Positions 54,618 to 64,000 are shown, counted from the first letter of the stretch. The stretch: DNA of 64,000 nucleotides from Henricia sp. BOLD:AAB3569 (GCA_037783545.1 JBBELK010000001.1:1240001-1304000), one strand, 5' to 3'. Notes: generated by a model not told the origin, from the sequence alone. Program-made: numbers and translations.

Positions 54618-57600
54618 ATGGCGACCAGTCAACAGGCTCTTTGCTGTGCTCTCACTTTGATTGTCATTTTAGCCGTTTCCAGCTCACTTGGATGCTTGAA
54701 TTATATACCACCAGATAGAGTTTTGATCACTGATCATTTTGGTATCAGTTATCATGGATATCTCAGCAGGACCTGCCAGTTTGGAAGTAATTTTCATCCT
54801 GATTTTCATCAGTTTTCACCAGCAGTTCTAGATTTGTACACCAGGCTGCATTCCACGCTTGACCAGCTTCATTGTCCACCATGGCTGATGACTCAGCCCA
54901 AGCCACTGTGGCTTGAGCTGTTTATTGTGAAATGCAACACCACCCAATACAATGGACTAATCAACAGACAAAGGCTCTCCAGAAACAGAACTCCATACTA
55001 TGCAAACACCACAGCAACCTTCAACATCATTCTAGCTGGTGATGTAGAAGTCAACCCGGGACCAGAATCTTCAGGGACATCTACATTGACTACAAGGTAC
55101 TCCCAAAATGACACTTGCCTGAGAGTTTATCAACAGAATGTAAGGAGTCTGAAGAATAAACTGGATGTCTTTCACACCTCACTGGTTGCTCATCTTCAGC
55201 CAGGCGGAGTTTTCAACTTCTTCGCCCTCACAGAAACCTGGCTCACGCAGGCTGTGTTGGATGCTGAATTGAATATTCCAGACTACACCATCTTCAGAAA
55301 GGACAGGACTCACAAACGTGGTGGTGGTGTGCTATTGGGCTGCCATAATGATTTTGAGTGCCGTAGAAGACCAGAGCTTGAGCAGGATAATCTCGAACTG
55401 TTATGGGTTGAGATCCGGCTGTCCAGTCGCAACAAGATGCTGCTCGGTGTATTCTACAGACCCCCTAACAGTGGTGTTCAAACTCTAGAGGCTCTTGCTG
55501 ACTGCTTGACAAATGCCTCACGTCACTACAATGCCATCTGCATTGTTGGTGATTTCAACTTGCCCGCACTGCAGTGGCACTCCGACAATGGCCTTCCAGT
55601 GTCAAGTGGTTCCTCCATGGATGACGTGTTCATTGATGCAGTCATGACTGCGCACAACCTGCACCAAGTCAACTTCTCTCCAACCAGAGGAGACAATATC
55701 CTCGACCTCGTCCTGTGCTCTAGCCAGCTTCAGGCCTCCAGTGAAAGTGGCGACAGCCTATTTACTTCGGACCATAATTCACTCAGAATTGAATTTTGTA
55801 TGCCTACAAATAGCAAACCATCCTGCGTGAACCGTAAAATCTTTAACTTCCACAAAGCCGATTTAAATGACCTTCAGAAAACAATTGATTGCATCCCGTG
55901 GTGTCTTCTAGAGGCAACTGACGATTGTGATGCTGCTGCCTCATTGTTCTACGACCTCGTGGAGGCTGCGGTTATCGACGTCGTACCAACTGTGCGTCCA
56001 CGTCATCCGTCTCCACCGTGGTTTGACAGTAAAGTTCGCCATGCACTGAGAGCTAAGGAGCGAGCATTTCGTAAGAAAAAGGCCCATCCTACCCCAGATC
56101 ACGCGGAACTCTTTAAACAAGCTCGCTCCAATTTCAAGCGGATTGTTCGGGCAAAATACGCGAAGTATTTAACATCCGTAGCAGGGGACATTGGTAAAAA
56201 TCCAAAGCGCTTTTGGAGTTTTATAAAGTCTCGTCGTAATCAACACTCCTTGCCGTCACTTCTTCGAAACGAGAACTCTGGACTTGAAGCAGCAGACTCC
56301 GCTGCGAAGGCATCCCTCTTAATGGACAGTTTCCAGTCTGTTTATCTTCCACCCTCTCCTCAACTAGATGCTACAATGCCCACTCTCCACTCCACAAAAC
56401 TAGACATCATGCCAACGTTACGCATCACTGCATCGGATGTATTTCGCAAGCTGGCTAACATTGACCCATCTAAAGCCACTGGACCAGACAATCTTTCAGG
56501 CTTTGTGCTTAAATCCTGTGCTCGTGTTCTCTGTGATCCATTAACATATCTGTTTAAGAGAGCCAGTACGGAGGGTTGTTTTCCATCTTGTTGGAAAGTC
56601 GCTAATATTGTTCCAATACATAAATCTGGTAACAAACATAATGTCGCTAACTATAGGCCCATTTCTCTGCTTCCCCAGGTATCAAAGGTCTTTGAGAAAA
56701 TCGTGTGTGAACAGATCATGTGTCACGTCCAACCCGCTATCGCCGAGCAGCAGCATGGTTTCATCCCCGGTAGAGATTGCTCCTCTAACCTGACCTCATT
56801 GTTGCAGGATGCTTACCATGCTGTTGAACGGAGAGAGCAGTTGGATGTTATCTACACTGATTTCTCAAAGGCCTTTGATCGAGTCAATCACGATTTTCTC
56901 TTATATAAGCTTTCATCCTATAATATTCATCCTGATATTCTGTCTTTGTTACGTAGTTATCTTACTTGTAGGAAACATCGAGTTATTGTTGACGGCTATT
57001 GTTCTAGCTGGAATGCAGTACCCTCTGGTGTTCCCCAAGGCTCAGTACTAGGACCTACTCTGTTCACTTTGTTTGTAAATGACATAACCCAGTGCCTTAA
57101 TAATAAGTGTTTACTTTTCGCTGATGACTTGAAAGTTTTTGGTAAGGTTGGCCGTCCCGCTGATGCAACTTCACTGCAAGAAGATTTGAATAGGATAATG
57201 ACTTGGTCTGAAACTTGGAAATTATCTCTTAATGCCAGTAAATGTTGTGTTTTGTCACTGTCACTTAAGAAAAAACCCATCAATGTAACTTACACTCTTG
57301 GTGACAAAGTACTTAAGAGGGTAACAGTCCAAAAGGATCTCGGAATTTTTATTGATAGCAGGCTAACCTTTATTCCCCATGTTAACTCAGTAATTAAAAA
57401 GGCTAATCGTATGTGTGGTTTAATTTGGCGTAACTTCCGCTCACTAAAAAATGAACATGTCCTCCGTACTTTATATTGCTCACTAATTAGACCCCATCTA
57501 GAGTATTGTACAGTAGTGTTTAATTCTATCTCTGCTTACCAGGCTCATAGGATTGAGAGAGTCCAGTGTCGCTTTCTCAACTTCATGCATAGGAACCTAA

Positions 57601-57959
57601 CTACCGGTAATATTAATTCTGTCAACCTTGAATACCTTGATCTTTGTGACTTGTACAGACTCCCAACACTAAAACACAGAAGAGATGTCAATGATTGTTT
57701 GTTTTTGTATAAACATTTCCACAACATTTTCTCTACTACAGATTCCAACCCATTTAGTTTACATACTCCAGCAATACGGACAAGGCATGCACACAAACAC
57801 ATCCTCCACGTCCCATGGAGTCGCATTGAGGTGACAAAGCGTGGCTTTGTCTCAAGGATTTCGTCCACCTACAATGGGCTCCATGGGAAATGTGATGTGT
57901 TTGGTGCACCTTCTCTTAACTCCTTTCGGAAACAGGTTAACCATGCTCTTTTTAGTTAA
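54618..57959 (+). CDS. LINE polyprotein: signal peptide, 2A-like motif, APE endonuclease, reverse transcriptase
   Basis: 1113 residues from the ATG at 54618 (AAAGATGG; the open frame reaches slightly further up but only from a GTG). Residues 1-25 form a hydrophobic signal-peptide-like start (QALCCALTLIVILAVSSSL). Residues 141-149 are GDVEVNPGP, matching the 2A consensus DxExNPGP; ribosome skipping would release a ~148-residue N-terminal product and leave a 965-residue enzyme beginning with Pro. Endonuclease (about 165-392): VYQQNVRSL, TETWL, IVGDFNLP, GDNILDLV and SDHNS, all catalytic blocks present. Reverse transcriptase (about 640-900): VPIHKSG, NYRPISLLP, YTDFSKAFDRVNHD, GVPQGSVLGP and FADDLKVF (active-site Asp pair 836-837). 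The C-terminal part has LGIFIDSRLTF and RPHLEYCTVVF. It should nick target DNA and copy its own RNA by target-primed reverse transcription. Signal peptide plus 2A is known from sea urchin non-LTR elements; skipping here is inferred. Confidence 0.9.
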   Translation: MATSQQALCCALTLIVILAVSSSLGCLNYIPPDRVLITDHFGISYHGYLSRTCQFGSNFHPDFHQFSPAVLDLYTRLHSTLDQLHCPPWLMTQPKPLWLELFIVKCNTTQYNGLINRQRLSRNRTPYYANTTATFNIILAGDVEVNPGPESSGTSTLTTRYSQNDTCLRVYQQNVRSLKNKLDVFHTSLVAHLQPGGVFNFFALTETWLTQAVLDAELNIPDYTIFRKDRTHKRGGGVLLGCHNDFECRRRPELEQDNLELLWVEIRLSSRNKMLLGVFYRPPNSGVQTLEALADCLTNASRHYNAICIVGDFNLPALQWHSDNGLPVSSGSSMDDVFIDAVMTAHNLHQVNFSPTRGDNILDLVLCSSQLQASSESGDSLFTSDHNSLRIEFCMPTNSKPSCVNRKIFNFHKADLNDLQKTIDCIPWCLLEATDDCDAAASLFYDLVEAAVIDVVPTVRPRHPSPPWFDSKVRHALRAKERAFRKKKAHPTPDHAELFKQARSNFKRIVRAKYAKYLTSVAGDIGKNPKRFWSFIKSRRNQHSLPSLLRNENSGLEAADSAAKASLLMDSFQSVYLPPSPQLDATMPTLHSTKLDIMPTLRITASDVFRKLANIDPSKATGPDNLSGFVLKSCARVLCDPLTYLFKRASTEGCFPSCWKVANIVPIHKSGNKHNVANYRPISLLPQVSKVFEKIVCEQIMCHVQPAIAEQQHGFIPGRDCSSNLTSLLQDAYHAVERREQLDVIYTDFSKAFDRVNHDFLLYKLSSYNIHPDILSLLRSYLTCRKHRVIVDGYCSSWNAVPSGVPQGSVLGPTLFTLFVNDITQCLNNKCLLFADDLKVFGKVGRPADATSLQEDLNRIMTWSETWKLSLNASKCCVLSLSLKKKPINVTYTLGDKVLKRVTVQKDLGIFIDSRLTFIPHVNSVIKKANRMCGLIWRNFRSLKNEHVLRTLYCSLIRPHLEYCTVVFNSISAYQAHRIERVQCRFLNFMHRNLTTGNINSVNLEYLDLCDLYRLPTLKHRRDVNDCLFLYKHFHNIFSTTDSNPFSLHTPAIRTRHAHKHILHVPWSRIEVTKRGFVSRISSTYNGLHGKCDVFGAPSLNSFRKQVNHALFS
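55038..55064 (+). other. 2A-like ribosome-skipping motif
   Basis: Encodes GDVEVNPGP, preceded by the hydrophobic NIILA context usual for 2A. It lies between the signal-peptide region and the endonuclease, where a skip would separate a secretory N-terminal product from the cytosolic/nuclear enzyme. Confidence 0.85.
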
Positions 57960-58378
57960 AATCTACATGTACGTACAATTTCTGTGTCAAACATTTATTC
58001 CATATCCTTTGTCTCACTAAGCCTGACCATTGTCAATTTATCAGTTTTTAATTTCATAGCATACTAATGTATCTTCTCCTGGGTATTGCTTTATGTAGAT
58101 GTACTTTTTTGAATGCTTTATTTGTATACATAATCAAATCGGTGTAATTTGTTTATATATTATTATTATTCTGTTTATAATTTTTAGTTGTTGTTCGTTC
58201 TTTTTGTTTAATTTTTGTTTATTTATTTTTTATTTTTTGTTTTTGATGCTTTAAATGCTTTATTTATGTATACAGAACTTTAACTTATAGTTATTTATGT
58301 TAATTGATCCCATTCCTGTAATTGGCGGTTCTTCCGCTGTTGGATGTGGTGAATAAATAAATAAAAATAAATAAAACA

Positions 58379-58416
58379 AAAGAGATTCACATGGTGCTAC
58401 CGCAAACCCATACACA
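58379..58416. repeat. Right arm of palindrome split by the LINE
   Basis: AAAGAGATTCACATGGTGCT and ACCGCAAACCCATACACA are the inverse of 54545-54587. Confidence 0.8.
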
Positions 58417-58871
58417 TTTTAATTTTCATACTTTGTAAACTTGTTCTGGTGCTCAACGTTTTAATCGACTAAAGATTAATAATCGACGTTAGATTAATAA
58501 TCAGGTCTACCTCAGCTCACAAGACGCCTTGTTGGTGCTGATTGCGTATTGCAAATCAAATACCACATCCAGTAAAATGCTACACGGGCATTCATATCCA
58601 CAATTGTCTATGCTTGGTGTGGTAATTTATGCTATTTTGAGCGATTGAATTAATTGTAAGACCCCTGGCATTTTATTTTAACTGTGCAACATTCTTTAGC
58701 TCTTTCCACAGCATTTTGTTTGCCATAAATATAGACCATTCGCTCTCCTAGTCAGTGTATGCAAACAACCGTGTATTCGATTTACTTTACAACTGATTTG
58801 AAGCACGTGATTCACTATAGCTGTACATGTCTATACAATTATTCTATAAATATACCAGAATTGTCTATTAA
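58417..58871. other. No gene recognised
   Basis: AT-rich. ATTAATAATCG strings near 58475-58500 form a short direct repeat; nothing else supported. Confidence 0.35.
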
Positions 58872-59310
58872 AGTTGCATTGCCCGTGTTTGGGTGAAAGG
58901 ATTTAAAAAAATTAATTTACACAAGCGAACGAATTTAGAAAGCTTACGTGTCTCTGTAACAAAAAAATATCAAAAACTTAAATTTCCGACGTCGGGAATT
59001 GGAGATACAAGCCTTTTTCTTGAAACGTGCTTCACATGTTGTACATGTGCGCGAAAGCTCATATGTAAGTAGTATGTGTACACACATGTACGCGCACATG
59101 TACATTTACGTCATAACCCTGTCGATTAAATGACCTGCCAGCCATTTAATCATTTCTTGTTTTTAATCGACTGGCATTAATCCTTGACGGATTTTTACGT
59201 TCTTGGTACCAAATGAAAGCTGATAACTTTTTCTATTCTAGAAAAATACCTATTTAACTTTAAAAAAATAATTGTACGCCCAAATCGGCCCAAACACGGG
59301 CAGTGCAACT
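58872..59310. mobile_element. TTAA-flanked MITE
   Basis: Starts AGTTGCATTGCCCGTGTTTG and ends CAAACACGGGCAGTGCAACT, flanked by TTAA (58868-58871, 59311-59314). The interior has ACATGTRCGCGC-rich hairpins. No coding content. Confidence 0.75.
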
Positions 59311-59642
59311 TTAAGGTTTAATATTAAGACGGCCCGCTAAAAGTAGAATACTGTGGCGAGGTTAAAAACTCCACTGTGGTTTAATGTAATGTTTAGCCTA
59401 TTGTTCCGTCCCAGATAGTAATCAAATGAGATGTTCTGGAAAGATCAGAACATTTTTATTTGAAGACATGGCTGTATGAAACTCTAGCTGGTAAAAGTTT
59501 AATACAATTTTACCATTAAAACAAAACTTTTTTCGGCGACATGCACTTTCAAGGCGGGAAAATGTCTGTTTTTTTTCTTCTTTTTCAAGCAATCCCTAAT
59601 TGCATTTCCCTGACATTCTTTGTGGAATTGTACAGAATTATG

Positions 59643-59725
59643 TGCCTATATAGCTCAGCTGGTATAGAATATTTCTTATTTCTTTCGTTAATTACGATAG
59701 GAAATCGGTCTCTCAAACCTAAAAC
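59643..59725 (+). tRNA. tRNA-like remnant or SINE head
   Basis: Contains an A-box-like string (TAGCTCAGCTGGTATAG, from 59651) and, about 56 bases on, a T-arm-like GGTCTCTCAAACC. The acceptor stem does not pair well and the B box is poor, so this is a pseudo-tRNA or SINE head, not a functional tRNA. Confidence 0.3.
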
Positions 59726-59803
59726 GGTGACACAACGCAAAACCTTCATATGGCAAACCATGCCATGTTTTTTTAGAAACTGACAACGTTTTCGTTTACT
59801 TAA

Positions 59804-59944
59804 AGGCAGAGGCTCATCAATGCATGCGCGCGTGAGGCCAAATTCGTGCCACGAAAACAAGCAGCTGCTCCGTGCTTTTGCTATGGAGCTGCGTATTTCG
59901 TGGCACGAATTTGGCCTTACGCGCACATTGACGAGTCTCTGCCT
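59804..59944. mobile_element. TTAA-flanked hairpin MITE (141 bp)
   Basis: AGGCAGAGGCTCATCAATGC... is almost fully inverted in ...ACGAGTCTCTGCCT; the core GGCCAAATTCGTGCCACGAA pairs exactly. TTAA on both sides (59800-59803, 59945-59948). Confidence 0.75.
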
Positions 59945-60197
59945 TTAAGAGCTCTGTCCTGAAATATTAGGGAATGGTTGCAATTTGAAACGGCAAATCA
60001 ATGGCTTTTATTTTTTTATTTTCACAATTGAATAATCACAATTGAAAACACCTGAATGTGGAATGTTTGCACTGTAAGAGAACAACTTTGGTAATGGACA
60101 TTACCATGTCATTACAAATTTTATTTTATTTTTGTTAACATGGATCTGGGACAAGGTTAGCGAGGCTCTAATACAATACTGTTTTGTTCTTTTTCAG

Positions 60198-60651
60198 ATT
60201 TGGAGTTACTTTGCCTGTAAGAGTGCAACGGAGCTCGTTTCTGACCATCTTTATTTATTTCCCGCCGAGCATGGAGTTGAATGGACATGCAACATGGGGC
60301 TACGACTCCACCTTAGCCGCGCACAACTCCACCATGGCCGTGGACAACTTCACCACCAACCACACGGACATCGATCACCCGGACGAGTTTGTCTTCAGCT
60401 GGGCAGCCATGGTAGCGTTGACCGTGGTAATCTCGTTGGTGTCAGCGGTGGGATTACTCGGTAACGCCATGGTGGTGTTCGTAGTGTTCTACTACAGAGA
60501 CATGCATACTGTCATCAACTACTCGTTCGCAAATCTCGCCTTGACTGACCTGACCTTGCTGTTGCTAGACGCTGTTCCAACCGCTGCTGATACTATGGAA
60601 ACTAACTTCTCTGCTAGTCTTGGATGTAGTATCCCTATTTATCTACAATAC
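60198..60651 (+). other. Exon of GPCR gene (5' UTR part plus first coding exon)
   Basis: A pyrimidine tract ending TTCTTTTTCAG (to 60197) is a good acceptor. The exon then runs through the ATG at 60271 to a consensus donor GTAAGT at 60652. An untranslated upstream exon is therefore likely but not identified. Confidence 0.55.
60271..60651 (+). CDS. Class A GPCR, galanin/kisspeptin/allatostatin-A receptor-like, first coding exon (127 codons)
   Basis: From the ATG the exon encodes an N-terminal tail with three N-glycosylation sequons (NST, NFT, NHT). TM1 follows (about residues 43-72; AAMVALTVVISLVSAVGLLG with the conserved GN pair), then a short loop YYRDMHTV, TM2 (INYSFANLALTDLTLLLLDA, the NLAxxD block) and the Cys of extracellular loop 1/TM3 (LGCSIPIYLQY). 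Such receptors signal through G proteins at the plasma membrane in response to neuropeptides. The RDM-HTV-N..ANLA.TDLT pattern and the Y(I/L)Q block before TM3 resemble kisspeptin-type receptors most, galanin/allatostatin-A receptors next (from memory of the families). The exon ends in phase 0 at GTAAGT. TM3-TM7 are not found in the remaining 3.3 kb, so they lie beyond the window. Confidence 0.75.
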
Positions 60652-61261
60652 GTAAGTCTACAAGCAGCACGTGCTGTTTGTCCTTTCATATCGCCTTCCG
60701 TATGCCTACTCCTGTTGTCATACCACCTCTTTTTGTTCACCCTGTCCTTTGTGTTTTTGTCCCCCTTGTCTCGCCACTCCTCCAAACCTTCCTTCCGCCT
60801 GACTACTTCTCTTCGTGTTCATCCCAACATTGCGTTTTGATGTGCTGTTTTTACGTTCCACATTCGTTTTGCCTTAGTTTGAAAGAGATTCTGATAGGGT
60901 CGAAACGTGAGGCCATTGAATTTTACAACGGAACTATTATGAAAAAAATAAAAATCACATCCATACAAAGCAACAGATACCGTACATTGTCTGTTTTCCT
61001 CATCTAGTGTGTATAAAATTTACACTGAAACAGAATAGACCTTAACTTTAGTCACTCAAATAATTGACTTGGACTCGAGTCGCAGTTAAGTCACAGCATG
61101 TGGGACTTCACTTGTACTTCACTTACATGACCTCAGGGGTGAGACTTTACTTTGCGTCCTTACCGTATGATTTTTCGCTCGTTAACAATTGATAATAATA
61201 TGTTTATTAACTAAGTTATTAAGGGATGTTAAAGTATTTCTTTCATCGTTTAATCTGAAGA
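60652..61261 (+). other. Start of GPCR intron
   Basis: Frames continue open by chance for about 60 codons after the donor but do not match TM3. No further exon recognised. Confidence 0.4.
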
Positions 61262-61425
61262 ATTCAGGGGAGGATCCAGGAATTATTCCACGGAGGGGGT
61301 TTTGCCACCAGGGAGGGATCTTGCCAGTCAATTCTTTGCAATGTCAGGTTGTTGCGGACAGGCGGACACACAGAAAATGTATTACATTTTTTTGGTGTCA
61401 GAGGGGTTGACCCCTCTGGATCCTC
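61262..61425. mobile_element. GGATCCAGGAATT hairpin repeat, copy 1
   Basis: AGGGGAGGATCCAGGAATTA at the left and CCCCTCTGGATCCTC at the right are near-inverse. The inner GGGGGTTTTGCCACCAGGGA block is shared with 61984-62178. Confidence 0.55.
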
Positions 61426-61983
61426 GCCTTGCTTTTTTTCCCATACAAACTAGGGGAAAAGGGTCACCCTCTGTCACAAAATATTATGCTGCGTGTGAAT
61501 ACACGGTTAAAATGTATACAAATGACTCTATTATTATATTTGGTCAGAGGACGTGTCTGAAAGAGATAAACCATAGCTTAATAGCTGATAGCAAGTGTCC
61601 CAGATTCATTCATTAACAGCGACAAACATATTGACTTATAGTGACTGATCATGACGTGTTTAATTTATTGAAGTTCGTTTTTTGTTATTATAGTGATCTG
61701 GGAAAACTAGGGCAAAACAATACCCTGGGCTTAACGCCGCCTCTGTCAAATGGACCGGTTGGGATAAATTATCGGCCGCTCACAAAGCACGAAAACTGAT
61801 CTCAGTATGCGCGATGTGCAATCAGTCTTTTACGTGTATTAAACCTTTTCACTGTTCCCCACATTGCACGGAACAGCCATGAAGACTGCACACAACGACC
61901 CCTTCGCGTCGTTACCACGTAGGTTGCTGTGCATGTGACATTGACTGTTGTCCATACTATGTATGACCAGAAATTTGTCACCA

Positions 61984-62110
61984 GGGGCAGATCCAGGAAT
62001 TTTTCCAGGAGGGGGTTTTGCCACCAGGGAGGGGTTTTGCCCGTAAGATTTTTATGTCAGCTTGTTTTGGACATTATATTTGTTGGTGTCGGAGCAGGGA
62101 GAGGGTTTGA

Positions 62111-62141
<31 letters not shown>

Positions 62142-62178
62142 CCCCTCCCCCCCCCCCTCCCCCCTCCCCCTGGATCCG
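61984..62178. mobile_element. GGATCCAGGAATT hairpin repeat, copy 2, with C run
   Basis: Starts GGGGCAGATCCAGGAATTTT and ends CCCCTGGATCCGC. A 28-base C run (62111-62138) and further C/T blocks lie near the right end. Confidence 0.6.
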
Positions 62179-62184
62179 CGTCTG

Positions 62185-62652
62185 AGTGTTGTAGTCGAGT
62201 CACCAATATCGAGTCCGAGTCTCTAGCCTCGAGTCCGAGTCCGAGTCCGAGTCTAGAGTAATTAGCCTCGAGTCCGAGTCCTAGTCACAAGTCAATTTCC
62301 TCGAGTCCGAGTCCGAGTCACGAGTCACTTGTGCGCCAAAACTTAATCTGCTATATTTCGTTCACACAATATGTGAAATGATGATTTACTCATGCGCTCC
62401 TTGCCGGCCTGGTGGGGCAGTGTACATATTCACGCATCGGACTAGTTTTTCTTTCTTTCGAGAATCCTGCATTAAGCGGGCAAGTATATGTTTTTAATTT
62501 TTTTGAAATATGTGACTCGTGAGTCAGGAGTCGCCATGTTCGAGTCCGAGTCCGAGTCATTTTCCAATGTGACTCGAATCGAGTCCGAGTCAAGAAAATT
62601 GTGACTCGAGTCGGACTCGAGTCCGAGTCCTGGACTCGAGCACTACAACACT
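62185..62652. repeat. Foldback made of GAGTCC hexamers
   Basis: GTGTTGTAGTCGAGTC at the left is inverted as GACTCGAGCACTACAACAC at the right. Both arms are composed of CGAGTC/GAGTCC hexamer repeats (about 62196-62330 and 62510-62645). The unique centre has no gene. Confidence 0.7.
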
Positions 62653-62713
62653 GCGACCGTGCGTGGTTTATGACTTGCATGCGCCGCGAATTCTTCACTT
62701 TCAAATCGAGGAA

Positions 62714-63256
62714 TATAGACCGTATCGAATAGCTGCATTTTGCTGGGCAGCTTTTTCATTTTAAAGGAGCGTGACCAGAGTTTTTGGAAAATAGTTTTCG
62801 ATGTAACTTACCAATATTATCAAGTAACTCCCATACACACCTCCCATGTCCCAAAAACCCGAAAACATTCGCAATTTCCAGTAACAAATCGAACAAAACT
62901 ATCGAGTATGCTTTCAGCGGATAAACGTTGATACTGGAAAATTAGTTCACAAATAATCGGTGGATTTTCGACGATATCCTCGTGATATGCGGCCTAGAAG
63001 CGCGGGAGTTTCAGTTTCGTAATCAGAAAAATATAACGGATGTTATGATATAAAAATCTCATGACCCATAAGGTAAGTCCCGGGGAGTTATGGGTAAAAA
63101 AAAGTGATCTGGTCACACTCCTTTAAACTAAAAAGGAAGAGTTTTTCAGATGACTTGAACTGTTCAACAATGTAAGCACAATATGTGCAACCATGCATGT
63201 CCTCGCGGAACAAAAAAACTACCCCACAAGATGGCGGCTATTCGATACGGTCTATA
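62714..63256. mobile_element. TIR element TATAGACCGTATCGAATAGC, with nested MITE
   Basis: The ends are inverse (TATAGACCGTATCGAATAGC at 62714, GGCTATTCGATACGGTCTATA to 63256). It contains a second element at 62765-63122. Confidence 0.65.
62765..63122. mobile_element. TTAA-flanked MITE, nested
   Basis: Starts AGGAGCGTGACCAGAGTTTT and ends ..GATCTGGTCACACTCCT, flanked by TTAA (62761-62764, 63123-63126). Confidence 0.7.
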
Positions 63257-64000
63257 GAAAGAGACATCGACTTAAAAGAAAATGTACATTAAGCCTAAAC
63301 ATTTTTGTACCTTAAAATCGTATACCACTGCTGAAGAACATGACTGTATAGATTTAACTAGAAACAGAAAAAGGACGAAAAGTAAGTCCGACCATAATCA
63401 CGTGGCCCACTGCAAACTCGAAATGCAACATAGGCATATATAAAAAAGGTTTTGAAGCCACGGAATTGTTAGTTAACTGGCATATTCCTCTTTAAATCTG
63501 TTGTCGTTCCGCATAATTCGCAAATGTTCAACCGCGGCTTTTCCTGACAAAAGAGCGAGCGTTGCACAGCGGAAAAGGGTTGATTGAAACTGCGCGTACA
63601 TTTGACGCGCGTCGCTTTAAAAACGACGTGGAGGGAATTGAAACGACGCACTGAAAACCACAGCAATAACTTCGACGGAAAGAGTTTTTGTGAATCTGTG
63701 ATTTTTTTTAGTTTGTTGTGACTCAAAATTCACTTCACACCGCTTTTTATCAAAGCGACGCGGGTCGAATTTACGCGCGAAAGAGGTGAATCTGACGTAA
63801 AACATTTCGCGGAGAAAATTCGCGCAAGTTAAAACTAATTCAACTTTCTGCGAATTCGCGGCGCGAAAACTTTGTGACGTCAAATGGCGTGAAGTATGAA
63901 CCGGGCTTAAAATGTCGAACACAAACACAACTCTTATGTAAATCCGACGTCACATAATTCGTGGCGAACATCCGCGCAAGTAGAACGATTTAATCTACTC
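63257..64000. other. No gene recognised
   Basis: CpG-containing repeat-like DNA (63.6-63.9 kb, GCGACGCGGGTCGAATTTAC and similar). Probably intronic to the GPCR gene. Confidence 0.35.

Larger units (their letters stand above)
54588..58378 (+). mobile_element. APE-type non-LTR retrotransposon (CR1/L2-Jockey-like), apparently intact ORF
   Basis: The element has a short 5' region, one long ORF (54618-57959), a ~420-bp 3' UTR and a tail of AATAAA-like repeats (GGTGAATAAATAAATAAAAA, to 58378). It is inserted at the centre of a short palindrome. No frameshift or stop is seen in the ORF, so this is a young and possibly active copy. The 5' UTR is only ~30 bp, so a small 5' truncation is possible. Clade assignment between CR1, L2 and Jockey-like groups needs a tree. 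Confidence 0.85.

Noticed and set aside
54545..58416. DNA transposon with TIRs carrying a reverse transcriptase
   Set aside because: The inverted flanks are better explained as a palindrome interrupted by a LINE with its own A-rich tail.
59643..59725. Functional tRNA gene
   Set aside because: A box is good, but acceptor stem and B box are poor; kept only as a tRNA-like remnant.
60678..61007. 109-codon frame after the GPCR exon
   Set aside because: A different frame inside the presumed intron; no TM3 signature.

Overview
The window is eukaryotic genomic DNA, most plausibly from a marine invertebrate deuterostome (echinoderm first, amphioxus or hemichordate possible). I infer this from three things: a non-LTR retrotransposon that carries a signal peptide and a 2A-like motif (a combination I know from sea urchin CR1-like elements), a galanin/kisspeptin-type GPCR exon, and the mix of tRNA-derived SINE and MITE sequences. 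The species cannot be fixed from sequence alone. There are no prokaryotic features and no CRISPR array.

Region 1 (1-4.6 kb) is intergenic and packed with small inverted-repeat elements, including a perfect 88-bp palindrome and a TTA-flanked Harbinger-like MITE. Region 2 (4.1-44.7 kb) is a cluster of eight C2H2 zinc-finger (ZNF) loci, all on the + strand and all made only of fingers joined by TGERP-type linkers. The first is a 9-finger frame joined by a frameshift to a block of 23 nearly identical fingers plus one degenerate finger. Five others (13.2, 16.4, 21.7, 28.2 and 32.9 kb) share the same leader and N-terminus and mostly the same flanks. They arose by duplication of a unit made of a mariner-like transposon with an antisense transposase remnant, a leader, the finger exon, a 3' segment, a TA-flanked hairpin MITE and a spacer. 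The last ZNF locus and about 5.5 kb of flank were then duplicated again in tandem (33.35-38.90 and 39.03-44.68 kb), leaving a 5'-truncated copy. The 10.2-kb locus is a remnant next to a large nested foldback structure holding a tRNA-derived SINE.

Region 3 (44.7-54.5 kb) has no recognised gene. It holds weak exon candidates (minus strand near 45.8 kb, plus strand near 46.7 and 51.7 kb) among MITEs and minisatellites. Region 4 (54.5-58.4 kb) is an apparently intact APE-type non-LTR retrotransposon with one long ORF (signal peptide, 2A-like motif, endonuclease, reverse transcriptase), sitting in the centre of a short palindrome. Region 5 (58.4-64 kb) carries more MITEs, a tRNA-like remnant, and the 5' coding exon of a class A GPCR at 60.2 kb, ending at a clean splice donor; later exons are not visible.

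Copies of duplicated segments with and without an insert act as natural empty sites. They give target-site duplications directly: 9 bp for the long-TIR foldback at 24.1 kb, TTA for Harbinger-like MITEs and TTAA for another MITE group. Overall the locus is a rapidly evolving zinc-finger cluster whose duplication, array expansion and decay are interleaved with transposon activity.
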